Below are positions 10,363-21,122 of a stretch of DNA of 64,000 nucleotides, one piece after another. Origin of the DNA: Nemophila menziesii (lineage: Eukaryota; Streptophyta; Magnoliopsida; Boraginales; Hydrophyllaceae); the NCBI GenBank assembly GCA_029959085.1, contig JARWIR010000038.1, positions 5,836,915 through 5,900,914 on the forward strand, in the 5' to 3' direction. The translations under genes were made by a program, and so were the position numbers. The notes below the pieces were generated by a model. It did not search any database. It had not been told where the DNA came from and was given only the letters and a program-made list of their open reading frames with translations. Numbering within the stretch: the stretch's first letter is position 1; each line of letters starts with the position of its first letter.

Positions 10363-12710
10363 AGACCCCCAACTCAAAGTTGTATCGTCCCGATACAATA
10401 AAAGTAAAGAACAGTAGGGTGGTCATATAAACAAGAAGAAGAAGTAGGAGGAGAATAAGAACAGAACATAATGAATGATCCTAGAGCATAACATCTAAAA
10501 AGTCTCATGTAGTAATGCTCAAGAAATAATGCACAAGTATGCTTAATATACACAAAATCAACAATCCATAAATTCAAGTCCAGATTAATTTTGCAATGCC
10601 AGAAGGAGAGGATGATAGCTTAGTTCATGTTAATGGCTATAGGTTGTTCATAGGTCCTAATATAGCATCCAATGGTCCACTTACCTACTACCTGATAGCT
10701 CAATTGTTTCTCCACCAAGTAGCTAGAAATCCTAAGGTCTTGGGTTATAACTTGACTTAGGGACGGTATGATATATTTGGATAATGAAAAGTGAGCTTTT
10801 GGCTCTCTCCTCACTAGCCATCAACGAATCGCCCTAGAGCTTGAGTTTCACTCGAAGATGTTCTCACTCAACCCAATTTTTGATGCTTTTGATGTGCATC
10901 CCCAATAAATCCCAATTTAAAACCTTTGATGACATAAAAATCCACTTTGCCGTCCGAATATATATTCCTTTCATATCAATTTTTCTTTTGTATAGCTATG
11001 ATTCTCTTTTTGATGTTCGAGATATCACGCTATTTTTCATATATATATTCTTTCTTTTTATGCCCTTGTTGGCAAATTTAGCTCGTAGCTTCTTTTTCAT
11101 TCACTATTACCCCGACAAAGGGTTACAATAATAACAATTTCATCATCAATAAAATCACAAATATAATTCCCAAAACCCAATGTTCCCTAATAATGAAACC
11201 CACCACCCCAAACTCAAGCTCTAAAACGAGTTGTCTCAGGTTTTGCGATTCGAGTGCGGGTCATATAGATAAGTCCTACAAACTAAGGGTATGGATTATA
11301 ATGTGGTTCAATACAAGGCTTTAGAAAGGCTTAGAGGGGCTGAGAAGGATAAATAATAACAAATATCAAATAAAAGGGTGAGAAAGTATAAAGGCTTCAA
11401 GTGTTTTTACATGAGAGAACTGCCTTATTCATTTTTCTAACTACCTGATTTTTTACTTTTTCATTATTAGTTCATAGACAAGTGGGTTTTCAACTAATTT
11501 CAAACCTCACGTTCTACACACCAAATAACTCTCCCTAAGTTTCAACGTGCCTTCATAGCATTGCTCATTAACTTTTCTATCTTTTATTTCCTGTTTTCAT
11601 ACATGCATCTAAACATATTTGTAACATCTTTCAAAAACATACTACTTACTATCATTGACCTAATTAAATCATTCTCAATAGGTACATTCAACATATTCTA
11701 TGCCTAATTCAACCCAAAAAAAATTTAAATTTTATGCAAAAACAAAAAGGAAGATGAGGACAACGAATCCCCACCCCCAACTCAAAAATGAGGTCGTGTC
11801 CCCATGACTCGAAAAAGACTCAAGAAAAATAAAATTTAAAATTAGCATACATATTGCACATAAAGAAATGGTAGGGAAGAAAGAAAACATACTCTTCGAG
11901 GCTATTACCTCGCCTTATTGACGTCCAAGATAGGATTTTGCTGGATTTTTCTTTAATTGCTCAAGGAGTGTTCTCCTTTTCTTCTTTTGAATGTTGCGTA
12001 ATTACTCTCAAAACTTTAATGATCCAAGCATTGTCAATATTGTTACTCATCTTAAATTCACTTGTTTCTTCTTCACTCAACTTCTTATTCAATTTCAGAT
12101 CAAAACACGTGATCATAATAGGATATTGCATTAAATAATGGCATGGGAGAGATCGAAAATTCGTATCACCTCCTCATAGATCAACTGTGTCACATCCTCT
12201 TTTTTTCCTCACACAATACAATTCAACAAAAAGAACGTTTTTTTTAGAACGTCTTACCATTAACGTAGACCAACCCAATCTTTCCAAATCTTCATGAATC
12301 TTCTTGTATTCTCCTTCAACTTCTTCTTCAAATACTTTCTTATAAGAAAAAGGTAGTTCCTTTAATTGTTACTTCGGAGAAGCTATCATGGCCATTGAAG
12401 CTTTCTCTTTTTCTTTAGGTGTAGAGTCTTCGATTTGTAGAGGTTGTGTTGTTTTCTTCACTAAAGTTAGAACCTTTTTGCCCATTGAATCAACACAGCA
12501 TGCTAACCTCTCTTCTCTTGACTTGTTTTACCCTTTGAATTGGAACTAGGACTTTTCTCACTTGATTTCTTCTCAATTAATCCAATACCTTTCTTTTCTT
12601 CATCTATCTTACAGTAAATAATGTTTATGTTCTCTTTAATCATCTCAATTGATCCCAAACTCAAACTTTAACAACTCTTGAAATCTGAAACTCTTGATTA
12701 TTGGTTGTAC
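10363..12710 (-). other. 3' non-coding region of the element, unit 2
   Basis: Copy of the region at 4009-6355 with the same two polypurine-tract candidates and the same decayed coding segment. A one-base insertion in the AAAATGAGGTCGTG stretch near 11791 distinguishes it. Confidence 0.55.
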
Positions 12711-13275
12711 AAGCTTAATTTGGGTTAGGAAGGGTGATTTGATGATGATTCTCTATGTGGGTAAGATGGATTCTTCATGAATTGGCTTGGATTTAAGAAA
12801 TTGTAGGATGAATTTTTGAAATTTAAGCTTTTGATTCTTGGATTCAAGGTGTTTTGGTATGATATGGGTGGTTGAATCTTCTTTTTAATGATGTGGAGAC
12901 TGAATTGGATGTGTTTTTATGGTGATTGGGTAGTGTTTTGATGATTGGTGAAGGTTTTTATGAGCTTCAATGGAGTTGGGAGAGGTTTTGGAAAGAAGGA
13001 GAAGCTTAAGGATTGAAAAATTCGTAATAGAGCAACCTCTTCTCCCCTATAACCTGAAAAACGCGAAAATTTCCTCTCTCCAGCAGCGCGGTGCGGTGTT
13101 TCGCGGCTATGGTCCGGTGTACCGCAACTTCTCTCGGCAAAAACCTCCCCAACAGCTAGATCTTGAAAAGTTATGCAGTTTAGGCTCAAAGATCACCTGA
13201 TTTCGACATCCTAGAGCAAAGATATGACTTGCCGAAGTTTTCTCAGATTGTGTCCAGGTGTTTTTTTTTTTTTTC

Positions 13276-13654
13276 AGTGGGGTTGGGCGGTATACCGGAG
13301 GTGAGGCGTGGTATACCGCAGCTTCTGTTCCTCTAAATTTTAATCCTCGTCAGAAAACCCGAGGTACATACCCGTGACACGGGTTTTGGCTTTGCGGTAT
13401 AGGGTCTGGTACAGGGGTACGCCGCATGGGTGTACCACGGCTTCTTCGTCAAAATACCCGTGAAAGCACCCCATGGCACGTGTTTTAGGCATGCAGACCA
13501 GGGGTGCGGTGCAGGGGGTAGTCCGCACGGGTCGATTTTTTCGTCTCTGGATAAGACTCGCGGCTCCAACCCGTGGTACGGGTTTTTGCCTTGCGGACCA
13601 TATCTGCGGTATAGGGGTACACCGCGGGGGTAGTCCGCACAGGTCTTTTCTCCG
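13276..13654 (-). repeat. GC-rich triple repeat with dyads, unit 3
   Basis: This is the copy of the triple repeat in unit 3, essentially identical to that of unit 1. The preceding T run is again of different length. Confidence 0.75.
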
Positions 13655-13867
13655 TTCCAAAATTTTTGCTTGTTTCCCTAACTCGATTTCTCCAATACCT
13701 AATCATCAAAAACACTAATACCTTTCTCAAATATGCAATATCAACTAAAAATAACTAAACTAAACATAAACTAAAAACGTAAAAGACATAAAAACTTAAA
13801 AATTGCGGGTTGTCTCCCGTACAACACTTTTATTTAACGTCTTTCAAAGTTAGACGTGTTACCTCGA

Positions 13868-15025
13868 TTAAGGATGACGAAATTTCCACCCTTTGCCTCT
13901 AATTCCCACGAACTTTTCAGCTCGATTCTTTATAATCATGGATGGTGTCATCCAAGATTTCGTGGGACGGGGTGCTTCTGGTGGTAACTCGATAGGATTA
14001 CACTTCTCTGGTGATCCACTCATATCCTCAGTTTCGAATCTTCGTTTGTTAGAAAGAATGTCCTTCATGAATTTTATATATGTCGGCATTCTCTTGAGAG
14101 CTTCTACAAACGGTATTTTAATTTCTAACTTGCTCACCATGTCAACGAACTTCTTGAATTCCAGGTCATTGTCCTTTCTGACACGTGAAGGGAATGGTGG
14201 AGGAGGACATGTGTTGGTTACCACTGGGCTCTCTTTCTTTTCTGGTGTCTTCTCTTGGACACTTTTTTGTTCAACTACCTCTTCGACCTTATCTTCTGTT
14301 GTTTCTTCTGCCCCCGTTTCTGGAATAGGGACTGGTTCTGGTTCTGGTCTTGGTGGAGGTAGTTGTTTTCCACTTCGTAATTCAACTGCATGACAAACTT
14401 TGTTTTCTGGAGCACTAGTATCACTTCGGAGTTGCCCTTCTGCAAAGGTTTGAAGTTTATTCACCATTTGTGACACTGCCTGCTCCATCTTCTGAAGCGC
14501 ATTCTGTGAGTTTTGGAATTCTTGCTGGCTAATCTCCATATCTTCAATTAGGTTCATTATCTTAGCCATGGTTGAATTCGAACTCGAAGGTTGTTCTTGT
14601 ACGGTTTGCTGCATTAAATAAGGAGGTGGTTCTTGATAAGCTTCATTATAAATCGGTGTTTCTTGATAGATAGGTTGTGGAGGATAGTACGATTGTGGTC
14701 GTGGTTGATAATAATCATCATGATAATGGTTATTATGATAATAAGTCTGTTGATCTCCGACCCAATTGTAATTCTGTGGGGGCTGATAATCAGCGTAATT
14801 TCCTTGGGATTGATAATAACCATCATAATAATGGTCTCTTTGATAAGGCATGAAGGAAATTGAGGCTGGATTATTTATGCAATATTCCCACGAGTGATCT
14901 CTTGCTCCACAACTAGGACATGAAGGTAAGGTATGTACTAGATTCCTCTTAGCTAGTTTTCGTGATTGTTCTCGTAATTCCTCAAGTTGTTGGTTTAACT
15001 CCTTGAGCTTTAGAGATTCCATCAT
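13868..15025 (-). CDS. Truncated gag, unit 3 (385 aa)
   Basis: This is the third copy of the 385-codon gag ORF, identical at the protein level to the unit 2 copy as far as read. It keeps the CCHC knuckle and the Athila-type C-terminal block. The intact frame contrasts with the broken gag of the right-hand element at 20010-21785. Confidence 0.8.
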   Translation of the reverse strand: MMESLKLKELNQQLEELREQSRKLAKRNLVHTLPSCPSCGARDHSWEYCINNPASISFMPYQRDHYYDGYYQSQGNYADYQPPQNYNWVGDQQTYYHNNHYHDDYYQPRPQSYYPPQPIYQETPIYNEAYQEPPPYLMQQTVQEQPSSSNSTMAKIMNLIEDMEISQQEFQNSQNALQKMEQAVSQMVNKLQTFAEGQLRSDTSAPENKVCHAVELRSGKQLPPPRPEPEPVPIPETGAEETTEDKVEEVVEQKSVQEKTPEKKESPVVTNTCPPPPFPSRVRKDNDLEFKKFVDMVSKLEIKIPFVEALKRMPTYIKFMKDILSNKRRFETEDMSGSPEKCNPIELPPEAPRPTKSWMTPSMIIKNRAEKFVGIRGKGWKFRHP

Positions 15026-15187
15026 GTATTAGCTTCTTCAGGATCTAATAACACGGAACCTTTATCTCCTACTAAATTTGCTTTTGCCAAAATAAAAAAT
15101 CTGTAAAACAAAAACTAAAAAGAAAAGCGTAAAATAGAACTAACTAAAATAAAGCACAAGATAATTGCACAAGGACTAACGATGTAG

Positions 15188-15205
15188 TCCCTGGCAGCGG
15201 CGCCA
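15188..15205 (-). promoter_or_regulatory. Primer binding site, unit 3
   Basis: Identical in sequence and spacing to the unit 1 site. Confidence 0.8.
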
Positions 15206-15211
15206 AAAACT

Positions 15212-16718
15212 TGGTGTGGCCTAACGTGTGATAAAAAGATGATATAATTTAGATGCAAATAAACACCCTAAGCTAGCACGGTTCTGCAAGTATACAGATC
15301 GTATGCAAGTTTTAATGAATAAGTAAGATTCGTTCCTCAGGGACTACGAAGGTTAAGAAGAACTTATGCAAATTATTCAAGTGCAGATATTAAAGATAGA
15401 AAAGATAATACGCTAGTAGGAAGAAGAGATAGACAAATATTTGTTTGGTTTTTAAATAATAAAACTAAACTAATAAACTAAAGACAGAAACTAATTTAAA
15501 GAAAAGAAAAGAAGATAGTATGAAAGTTAGCTTGAGTAATTAGCATGTAATCCCCACTAGTTTTGCCGTTCTAAACATGCAAGGATGAATTATGTAGTAT
15601 TTCAATAATAGGTTCCAATTCGCTATCGGTGGTTTCAAATAGGATTTACCTGTGTCAATAAGGCTTCCTAAGCAAACTTTTCCTGTAATTGGTAAATAGT
15701 CACAAGAACTAAACCATAGTGATTATCTAGATAGGTTGATTTGTCAGATCTAAACTGAATACTATACGTTATGTGCTAAACATGTAATTAAACACCGTTG
15801 TCAATGGTGACCTAACTACTAGATGGTAATTCTATATGGCCTAGGTTCCACAAGAACACAGAATATAAATCCAAACACATAAACAATGAATAAAAACTAT
15901 AATTCAATTTAAAACATAGAATTCCCAAATTAGATAGATGTCAATCAAAACTAGGGTTCATGCTAAAACTCAAGCTAAAAAGAATTTATTCATACTAATA
16001 AGAGAAAAGAAAAGAATTACAGAATAAGAGGTTGAAGGAGACATGATTGATGCACAGCTCCTTCCAGACTTCTTCTCTTGTGTTGCAGCTTCCTCTTGGC
16101 CTTAGGGTCTGGCCAAGGATGATTTAAGAGTGTTAAGAGGCTGTATTTATAGTGTATAGGTTGACCTAATTCGTTTCTTGGAGGAAAGGCCAAGTAATAG
16201 ACTCCAAGCCCAACTCAAATTCGTAAGGAAATAAAGATAAACACTGCTGGACCGTTTTGGGAATATCTTCTTCGTTATTGGTCGGTTTGAGCTCCATAAT
16301 ATACCAAAAGAATAGTCACAGAATTATCTATGTCCTTATGAAAGAAATTTACCAAAATCGGCTTCCTTGTAGGAGTAATTTCCACTTCTTTAGGCGTGTG
16401 CTGCAGAAATTCAGATTTAGGCAGCTTTTCCTTTTCCTAATTGAACTCTGTTTCCTTCTATCTCCAATTACCATGCATATCTCTTTCCATATCTTGTAGT
16501 CTTTGACTTGGACTCTAATTAATCTCCATAGTTATCTTTAAAGCTTCACACTAAATAAACAATTAAACCCAATATGCTCTAAAAATATTATGTTACTAAA
16601 TCAAGACTCAAAATAGGAAAGTGCACTAAACTACGCTCAATTCAACCTATAAACTAATAAATAAGCCTAAAATGATGTCTCAGAATTATATTATATTATC
16701 ACAAATGAGGAGACATCA
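15212..16718 (-). mobile_element. LTR3 (1,507 bp)
   Basis: Same length and ends as LTR1 and LTR2 but with roughly a dozen substitutions. It has an intact 46-bp terminal inverted repeat (16673-16718). At several of the differing positions, for example TTCCTGTAATTGG, it agrees with LTR4, so it is closer to the ancestral state than LTR1 and LTR2. Confidence 0.88.
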
Positions 16719-18182
16719 AGACCCCCAACTCAAAGTTGTATCGTCCCGATACAATAAAAGTAAAGAACAGTAGGGTAGTCATATAAACAAGAAGAAGAAG
16801 TAGGAGGATAATAAGAACAGAACATAATGAATGATCCTAGAGCATAACAACTAAAAAGTCTTATGTAGTAATGCTCAAGAAATAATGCACAAGTATGCTT
16901 AATATACACAAAATCAAAAATCCAAAAATTCAAGTCCAGATTAATTTCGCAATGCCAGAAGGAGAGGATGATAGCTTAGTTCATGTTAATGGCTATAGGT
17001 TGTTCATAGGTCCTAATATAGCATCCAATGGTCCACTTACCTACTACCTAATAGCTCAATTGTTTCTCCACCAAGTAGCTAGAAATCCTAAGGTCTTGGG
17101 TTATAACTTGGCTTAGGGACGGTATGATATATTTGGATAATGAAAAGTGAGCTTTTGGCTCTCTCCTCACTAGCCATCAACGAATCGCCCTAGAGCTTGA
17201 GTTTCACTTTAAGATGTTCTCACTCAACCCAATTTTTGATGCTTTTGATGTGCATCCCCAATAAATCCCAATTTAAAACCTTTGATGACATAAAATCCAC
17301 TTTGCCGGTCTGAATATATATTCCTTTCATATCAATTTTTATTTTGTATAGCTATGATTCTCTTTTTGATGTTCGAGATATCACGCTATTTTTCATATAT
17401 ATATTCTTTCTTTTTATGCCCTTGTTGGCAAATTTAGCTCGTAGCTTCTTTTCCATTCACTATTACCCCGACAAAGGGTTACAATAACAACAATTTCATC
17501 ATCAATAAAATCACAAATATAATTCCCAAAACCCAATGTTCCCAAATAATGAAACCCACCACCTCAAACTCAAGCTCTAAAACGAGTTGTCTCAGGTTTT
17601 GCGATTCGAGTGCGGGTCATATAGATAAGTCCTACAAACTAAGGGTATGGATTATAATGTAGTTCAATACAAGGCTTTAGAAAGGCTCAGATGGGCTGAG
17701 AAGGATAAATAATAACAAATATCAAATAAAAGGGTGAGAAAGTATAAAGGCTTCAAGTGTTTTTACATGAGAGAACTGCCTTATTCATTTTTCTAACTAC
17801 CGGATTTCGTTACGTTTTCATTATTAGTTCATAGACAAGTGGGTTTTCAACTAATTTTAAACCTCACGTTCTACACACCAAATAACTATTCCTAAGTTTC
17901 AGCGTGAATTCTTAGCATTGCTCATTAACTTTTCTATCCTTTATTTCCTGTTTTCATACATGCATCCTAAACAATTTTGTTGCATCTTTCAAAAACATAC
18001 GACTTACTATCATTGACCCAATAAAATCATGCTCAAATAGGTACATTCAAGATATTCTATGCCTTAATTCAACCTAAAAAAATTTAAATTTTATGCAAAA
18101 ACAAAAAAGAAGATGAGGACAACGAATCCCCACCCCCAACTCAAAAGTGAGTCGTGTCCCCACGACTCGAAAAAGACTCAAG
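16719..18182 (-). other. 3' non-coding region adjoining LTR3
   Basis: Homologous to 4009-5472 but a few percent diverged, with polypurine-tract candidates next to LTR3 and near 18128-18145. It belongs to the right-hand element, whose 3' LTR is LTR3. No coding content was recognised. Confidence 0.55.
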
Positions 18183-18219
18183 AATGGAATAAAATTTAAA
18201 ATAAAACTAACTAAACTAC

Positions 18220-18711
18220 CTAATGCATACAAGCTATTAAGAAAAATTTGAATGACCTACCTGGCTGGCCATAGAGATCCATCATATCATCCTCCTCATC
18301 TGAAGCTGAAGGATCGGTATAACTATCAATATCCCTTGTCAAGGTCAAATCTTCTATATGTGATTCCATCTGTATGACTTTTGTCCAGAGTTCTCTGTTA
18401 TCTTCTCGTAATCTTTCTATTTTGTCCTGTAACTTGAGAGCCCAAGGAGGAAGATCATAAACAATTTCAGAGGAAGAGGTAGAAGAACCTTGGTCTTGGA
18501 TTTTTATTTTCTTCAAAGGCCTCCTTGATGGTATGGACATTTTAGCAGTTAACTTCTTTGGTAGTGGTTGTGCTGGTGCCTTTTCTTTTGATTCTTCAGT
18601 AACCTCATCAAGATTGATGGGTTTTTCAATGGTGGCCCCAGGCAATTTCTTATTCTTCCCAAGGATTGAGCACTTTCTCTTGTATTCCATAACTTCAGAT
18701 CTGTTAGTCAT
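18220..18711 (-). CDS. ORF of unknown function in the 3' region of the right-hand element (163 aa)
   Basis: The frame is open further upstream, but the first ATG is at 18711, giving a product starting MTNRSEVMEYKRK. The N-terminal third is basic. The middle has a predicted coiled-coil segment (LQDKIERLREDNRELW), and the tail is acidic (SDEEDDMMDLYGQPGR). There is no signal peptide or membrane span, so it does not look like an envelope protein despite lying where Athila elements may carry an extra ORF. A TATA box sits about 270 bp upstream. I do not recognise the family; it could be an ancestral third ORF or captured host sequence. Units 1-3 keep only a decayed counterpart. Confidence 0.45.
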   Translation of the reverse strand: MTNRSEVMEYKRKCSILGKNKKLPGATIEKPINLDEVTEESKEKAPAQPLPKKLTAKMSIPSRRPLKKIKIQDQGSSTSSSEIVYDLPPWALKLQDKIERLREDNRELWTKVIQMESHIEDLTLTRDIDSYTDPSASDEEDDMMDLYGQPGRSFKFFLIACMH

Positions 18712-18980
18712 GCTTGATTTACCCACAACTCAAGTTATACCAAGGATGGATTAAAAGTTTAAGGAAAATTTGGTTTAGCTTGATGTTGTTTCTTGGAATT
18801 GATGAAAGAGAAAGGTTTCTTGATGGATCTTTGGAAGAATCTTTAAAGCTTGATGAATTTGATGGTGTTTTAATGGTGTAGTGTGATGAATTTGATGAAG
18901 AGATTGTGTTTATAGAAGATGGAGGAGAGGATTTGATGAGTTGTTGTGTTAGTTGTAAAGGTCTGCACAAGCTTTAAAGT

Positions 18981-18990
18981 GTTTATATAG
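18981..18990 (-). promoter_or_regulatory. TATA box upstream of the 163-aa ORF
   Basis: The minus strand reads CTATATAAAC, preceded by CAAACC. It is followed about 270 bp downstream by the ORF start through a leader rich in CA and CT, which resembles a plant 5' UTR. This suggests an internal transcription unit inside the retroelement. The motif is seen; promoter function is inferred. Confidence 0.4.
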
Positions 18991-19077
18991 GGTTTGGATC
19001 TGAAAAATTCGTATGGGTGAGGCTAGGGTTTATCTTGTTAAGGTAAGAAGTTGATTAGGAAACAAACTCTCACAGAT

Positions 19078-19440
19078 CGCCTGGCGCGGTACATCCCTGC
19101 GGTGCAGGGGTAGTCCGTAGGGGTAGTCCGTGCGCAACAGCTGTTGGGATTTTTAGCTTCTGCCTTACACCCGTGCTAGCACTCCGTGGCACGTGTTTTG
19201 TGCCTGCGGTATAGGGGTGCGGTGCATGGGTAGTCCGTGCCATCTCCGTCAAAAAACCCGTGGCACGTGTTTTGTGCGTGCGGACCAGGGGTGTGGTGCA
19301 CCGCAGTCATCAGGTCTTCTTTTTCTCGCTTCTGGATAAAACCCGTGGTACTCGACCCGTGGTACGGGTTTTCTGGGCACGGTACATCCCTGCGGTACAT
19401 GGGTAGTCCGCGGGGGTAGTCCGCGCCAGTCCTAGAATTT
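19078..19440 (-). repeat. GC-rich repeat block in the right-hand element
   Basis: This is a diverged version of the same GC-rich block. It has three or four imperfect repeats, each starting with ACCCGTGG or CACCCGTG and containing GGTAGTCCG. Its presence at the matching position in a clearly older internal region shows the block is an ancestral component of the family and not an accident of the tandem array. Confidence 0.7.
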
Positions 19441-19652
19441 TTCCAGCTTTTTCCTTTTGACTCCAAACTCATTTCCTGCACAATAGCACACTACCTTTCT
19501 CTCCTATTAGCTTGTAAACACAATTAAAATATACACTAACTTAATATTATACACTACAAAGCAATAAAACTAATCTAAACATCAATTAAAACAAGGGGTG
19601 TCTCCCAAGAGCACTTTTGTTTAACGTCTTTGAGTTAGACGTGTACCTCAGG

Positions 19653-19994
19653 TTAAGCGCATTCAACGAGATGGATTGTCTCCTCTCGCCCAAAGTCCTC
19701 ACTATCATGGTATCTCTTCAAACGCTGGCCATTCACCATGAATGTCCGTTGCTCGGTTGGATTTTCAATTTCAATTGCTCCATGAGGTGTGACTTTCGTA
19801 ACAATGTAAGGTCCTCCCCAACGGGATTCAAGCTTTCCTGGGTAGTTCGAAAATCGAGAGTTGTATAATAAAACTTTTTGTCCTCTCTCGAAATGCTTTG
19901 GACGGAGCCGTTTATCATGCCATCGCTTTGTTTTCTCTTTATAGAGGTGTGAATTTTCATAGGCAAGATAACGAAACTCCTCCAACTCGTTCAA
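19653..19994 (-). pseudogene. Integrase C-terminal tail remnant
   Basis: The translated segment includes AYENSHLYKEKTKRWHDKR, GQKVLLYNSR, SRWGGPYIVTKV and NGQRLKRYHD. These are hallmarks of the post-core C-terminal end of Athila/Gypsy integrases. There is no initiating ATG (the open frame begins at TTG), and the integrase core with its DDE residues is absent. It directly follows the gag C-terminus, so an internal deletion joined gag to the integrase end and removed protease, reverse transcriptase and RNase H. Units 1-3 have lost this tail as well. Confidence 0.85.
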
Positions 19995-20009
19995 CTAAAA
20001 TTAATTTGA

Positions 20010-20580
20010 TTAATAATGACGAAATTTCCACCCCTTTCCTTTGATTCCCACGAACTTTTCAGCTCGATTCTTCATAAGTATGGATGGTTCCATCCAAAAT
20101 TTCGTGGGAAGGGGCTCTTCTGGTGGTAACTTGATAGCATAACACCCCTCTGGTGATCCACTCATATCCCCGGTTTCTATACTTTGTTTGTTCGAAAGAA
20201 TGTCCTTCATGAATTTTAGATATTTCGGCATTCTTTTGATAGCTTCAACAAACGGCATTTTAATCTCAACCTTGCTCACCATGTCATCTAACTTCTTGAA
20301 TTCCAGGTCATTGTCCTTCTTTCTGACACGTGAAGGGTATGGAGGTGGAGGGCGCGTATTAATTTCCACTGGGTTTCTTGTCTTTTCAGGTGTCTCGGCT
20401 TGGACACTCTTTGGTTTAACTACCTCCTCTACTGTATCTTTGATTGTTTCTTCCACCCTCTGTTCTGGAATAGGGATTGGTTCTAATTCTGGTCTTGGTG
20501 GAGGTAGTTGTTTTCCACTTTGCAATTCAACTGCATGGCAAGAATCATCTCTAGGAGCAATAGTATCACTTGGGAGTTGC
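20010..20580 (-). pseudogene. gag C-terminal part, right-hand element
   Basis: The frame contains QSGKQLPPPRPELEP, a proline-rich linker and KMPFVEAIKRMPKYLKFMKD, matching the C-terminal block of the 385-aa gag at clearly reduced identity. The open frame begins at TTG and continues the broken gag that starts at 21785. It ends FRHY and runs straight into the integrase tail. Confidence 0.75.
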
Positions 20581-20822
20581 CCTTTTGGCCGATTTTATAA
20601 TGTACTCGCCAGATGTGATATAGTATGCTCTAGTTGCTTGATAATCTTCTGTTGGGTTCGAACTTTCTGTTGGCTATGACTCATTTTCTCAGCTGCTTGC
20701 ATTAATTTAGCCATACTCAACTTCAAGCTTGGGATTAGTTCCTTCTTTGCTAGTTGCGTTGATTGTTTAGGTGGATCTTTCTTTGGTTCTTGACAAGCTT
20801 TCTCAACAATGGGTGCCTTTTT

Positions 20823-21122
20823 CTAGAATAGGTTGTGGTGGATTATAAGATTGGGGTTGATGATAAGTTTCTTATTTTCTGACCCAACTCTTTTGTTGTG
20901 GAGGTTGTTGATAATTAGTGTAGATTTCTTGAGGATTAGTATAACCATTAGAATAATAGTTATCTTGAGGATATGTACGGAAGCTACTGCTGGATTATTC
21001 ATACACCCTTCCCACACGTGATTTCTTGATCCACAACCAGGACATGAAGGAATTGTGCGTACCGTATTCACCTGAGTAATTGTTCGGGCTTGTTCTTGTA
21101 GTTCTTCGAGTTGTTTAACCAA
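20823..21122 (-). pseudogene. gag zinc-knuckle segment, right-hand element
   Basis: A CCHC knuckle (CPGCGSRNHVWEGC) is intact. About 15 residues later the frame shifts, because the Tyr/Gln/Pro-rich sequence expected next is readable only in another frame. An in-frame TAA separates this segment from the N-terminal gag at 21123. Confidence 0.75.

Larger units (their letters stand above)
6356..12710 (-). repeat. Tandem unit 2 (6,355 bp)
   Basis: This is a complete second copy of the unit with the same feature order as unit 1. Differences seen by eye include one gag codon (Ala instead of Gly near residue 239), single bases near 6634 and 6763, and a one-base insertion near 11791. It is closer to unit 1 than to unit 3 across the LTR and 3' region. 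Confidence 0.95.
12711..18182 (-). repeat. Tandem unit 3 (partial)
   Basis: The first half, to about 15050, is almost identical to units 1 and 2. LTR3 shows about a dozen differences, and the segment right of LTR3 (16719-18182) differs by a few percent. Homology to the unit stops near 18182, where the sequence switches to that of the different right-hand element. This looks like a recombination junction inside the array rather than a clean copy end. Confidence 0.85.

Noticed and set aside
18220..18711. Envelope-like gene of an Athila element
   Set aside because: The ORF lies where some Athila elements have an extra gene, but it has no signal peptide, transmembrane segment or fusion-like region.
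18712..18726. 168-codon version of the ORF in the right-hand element
   Set aside because: The first codon would be GTG; the first ATG is at 18711.
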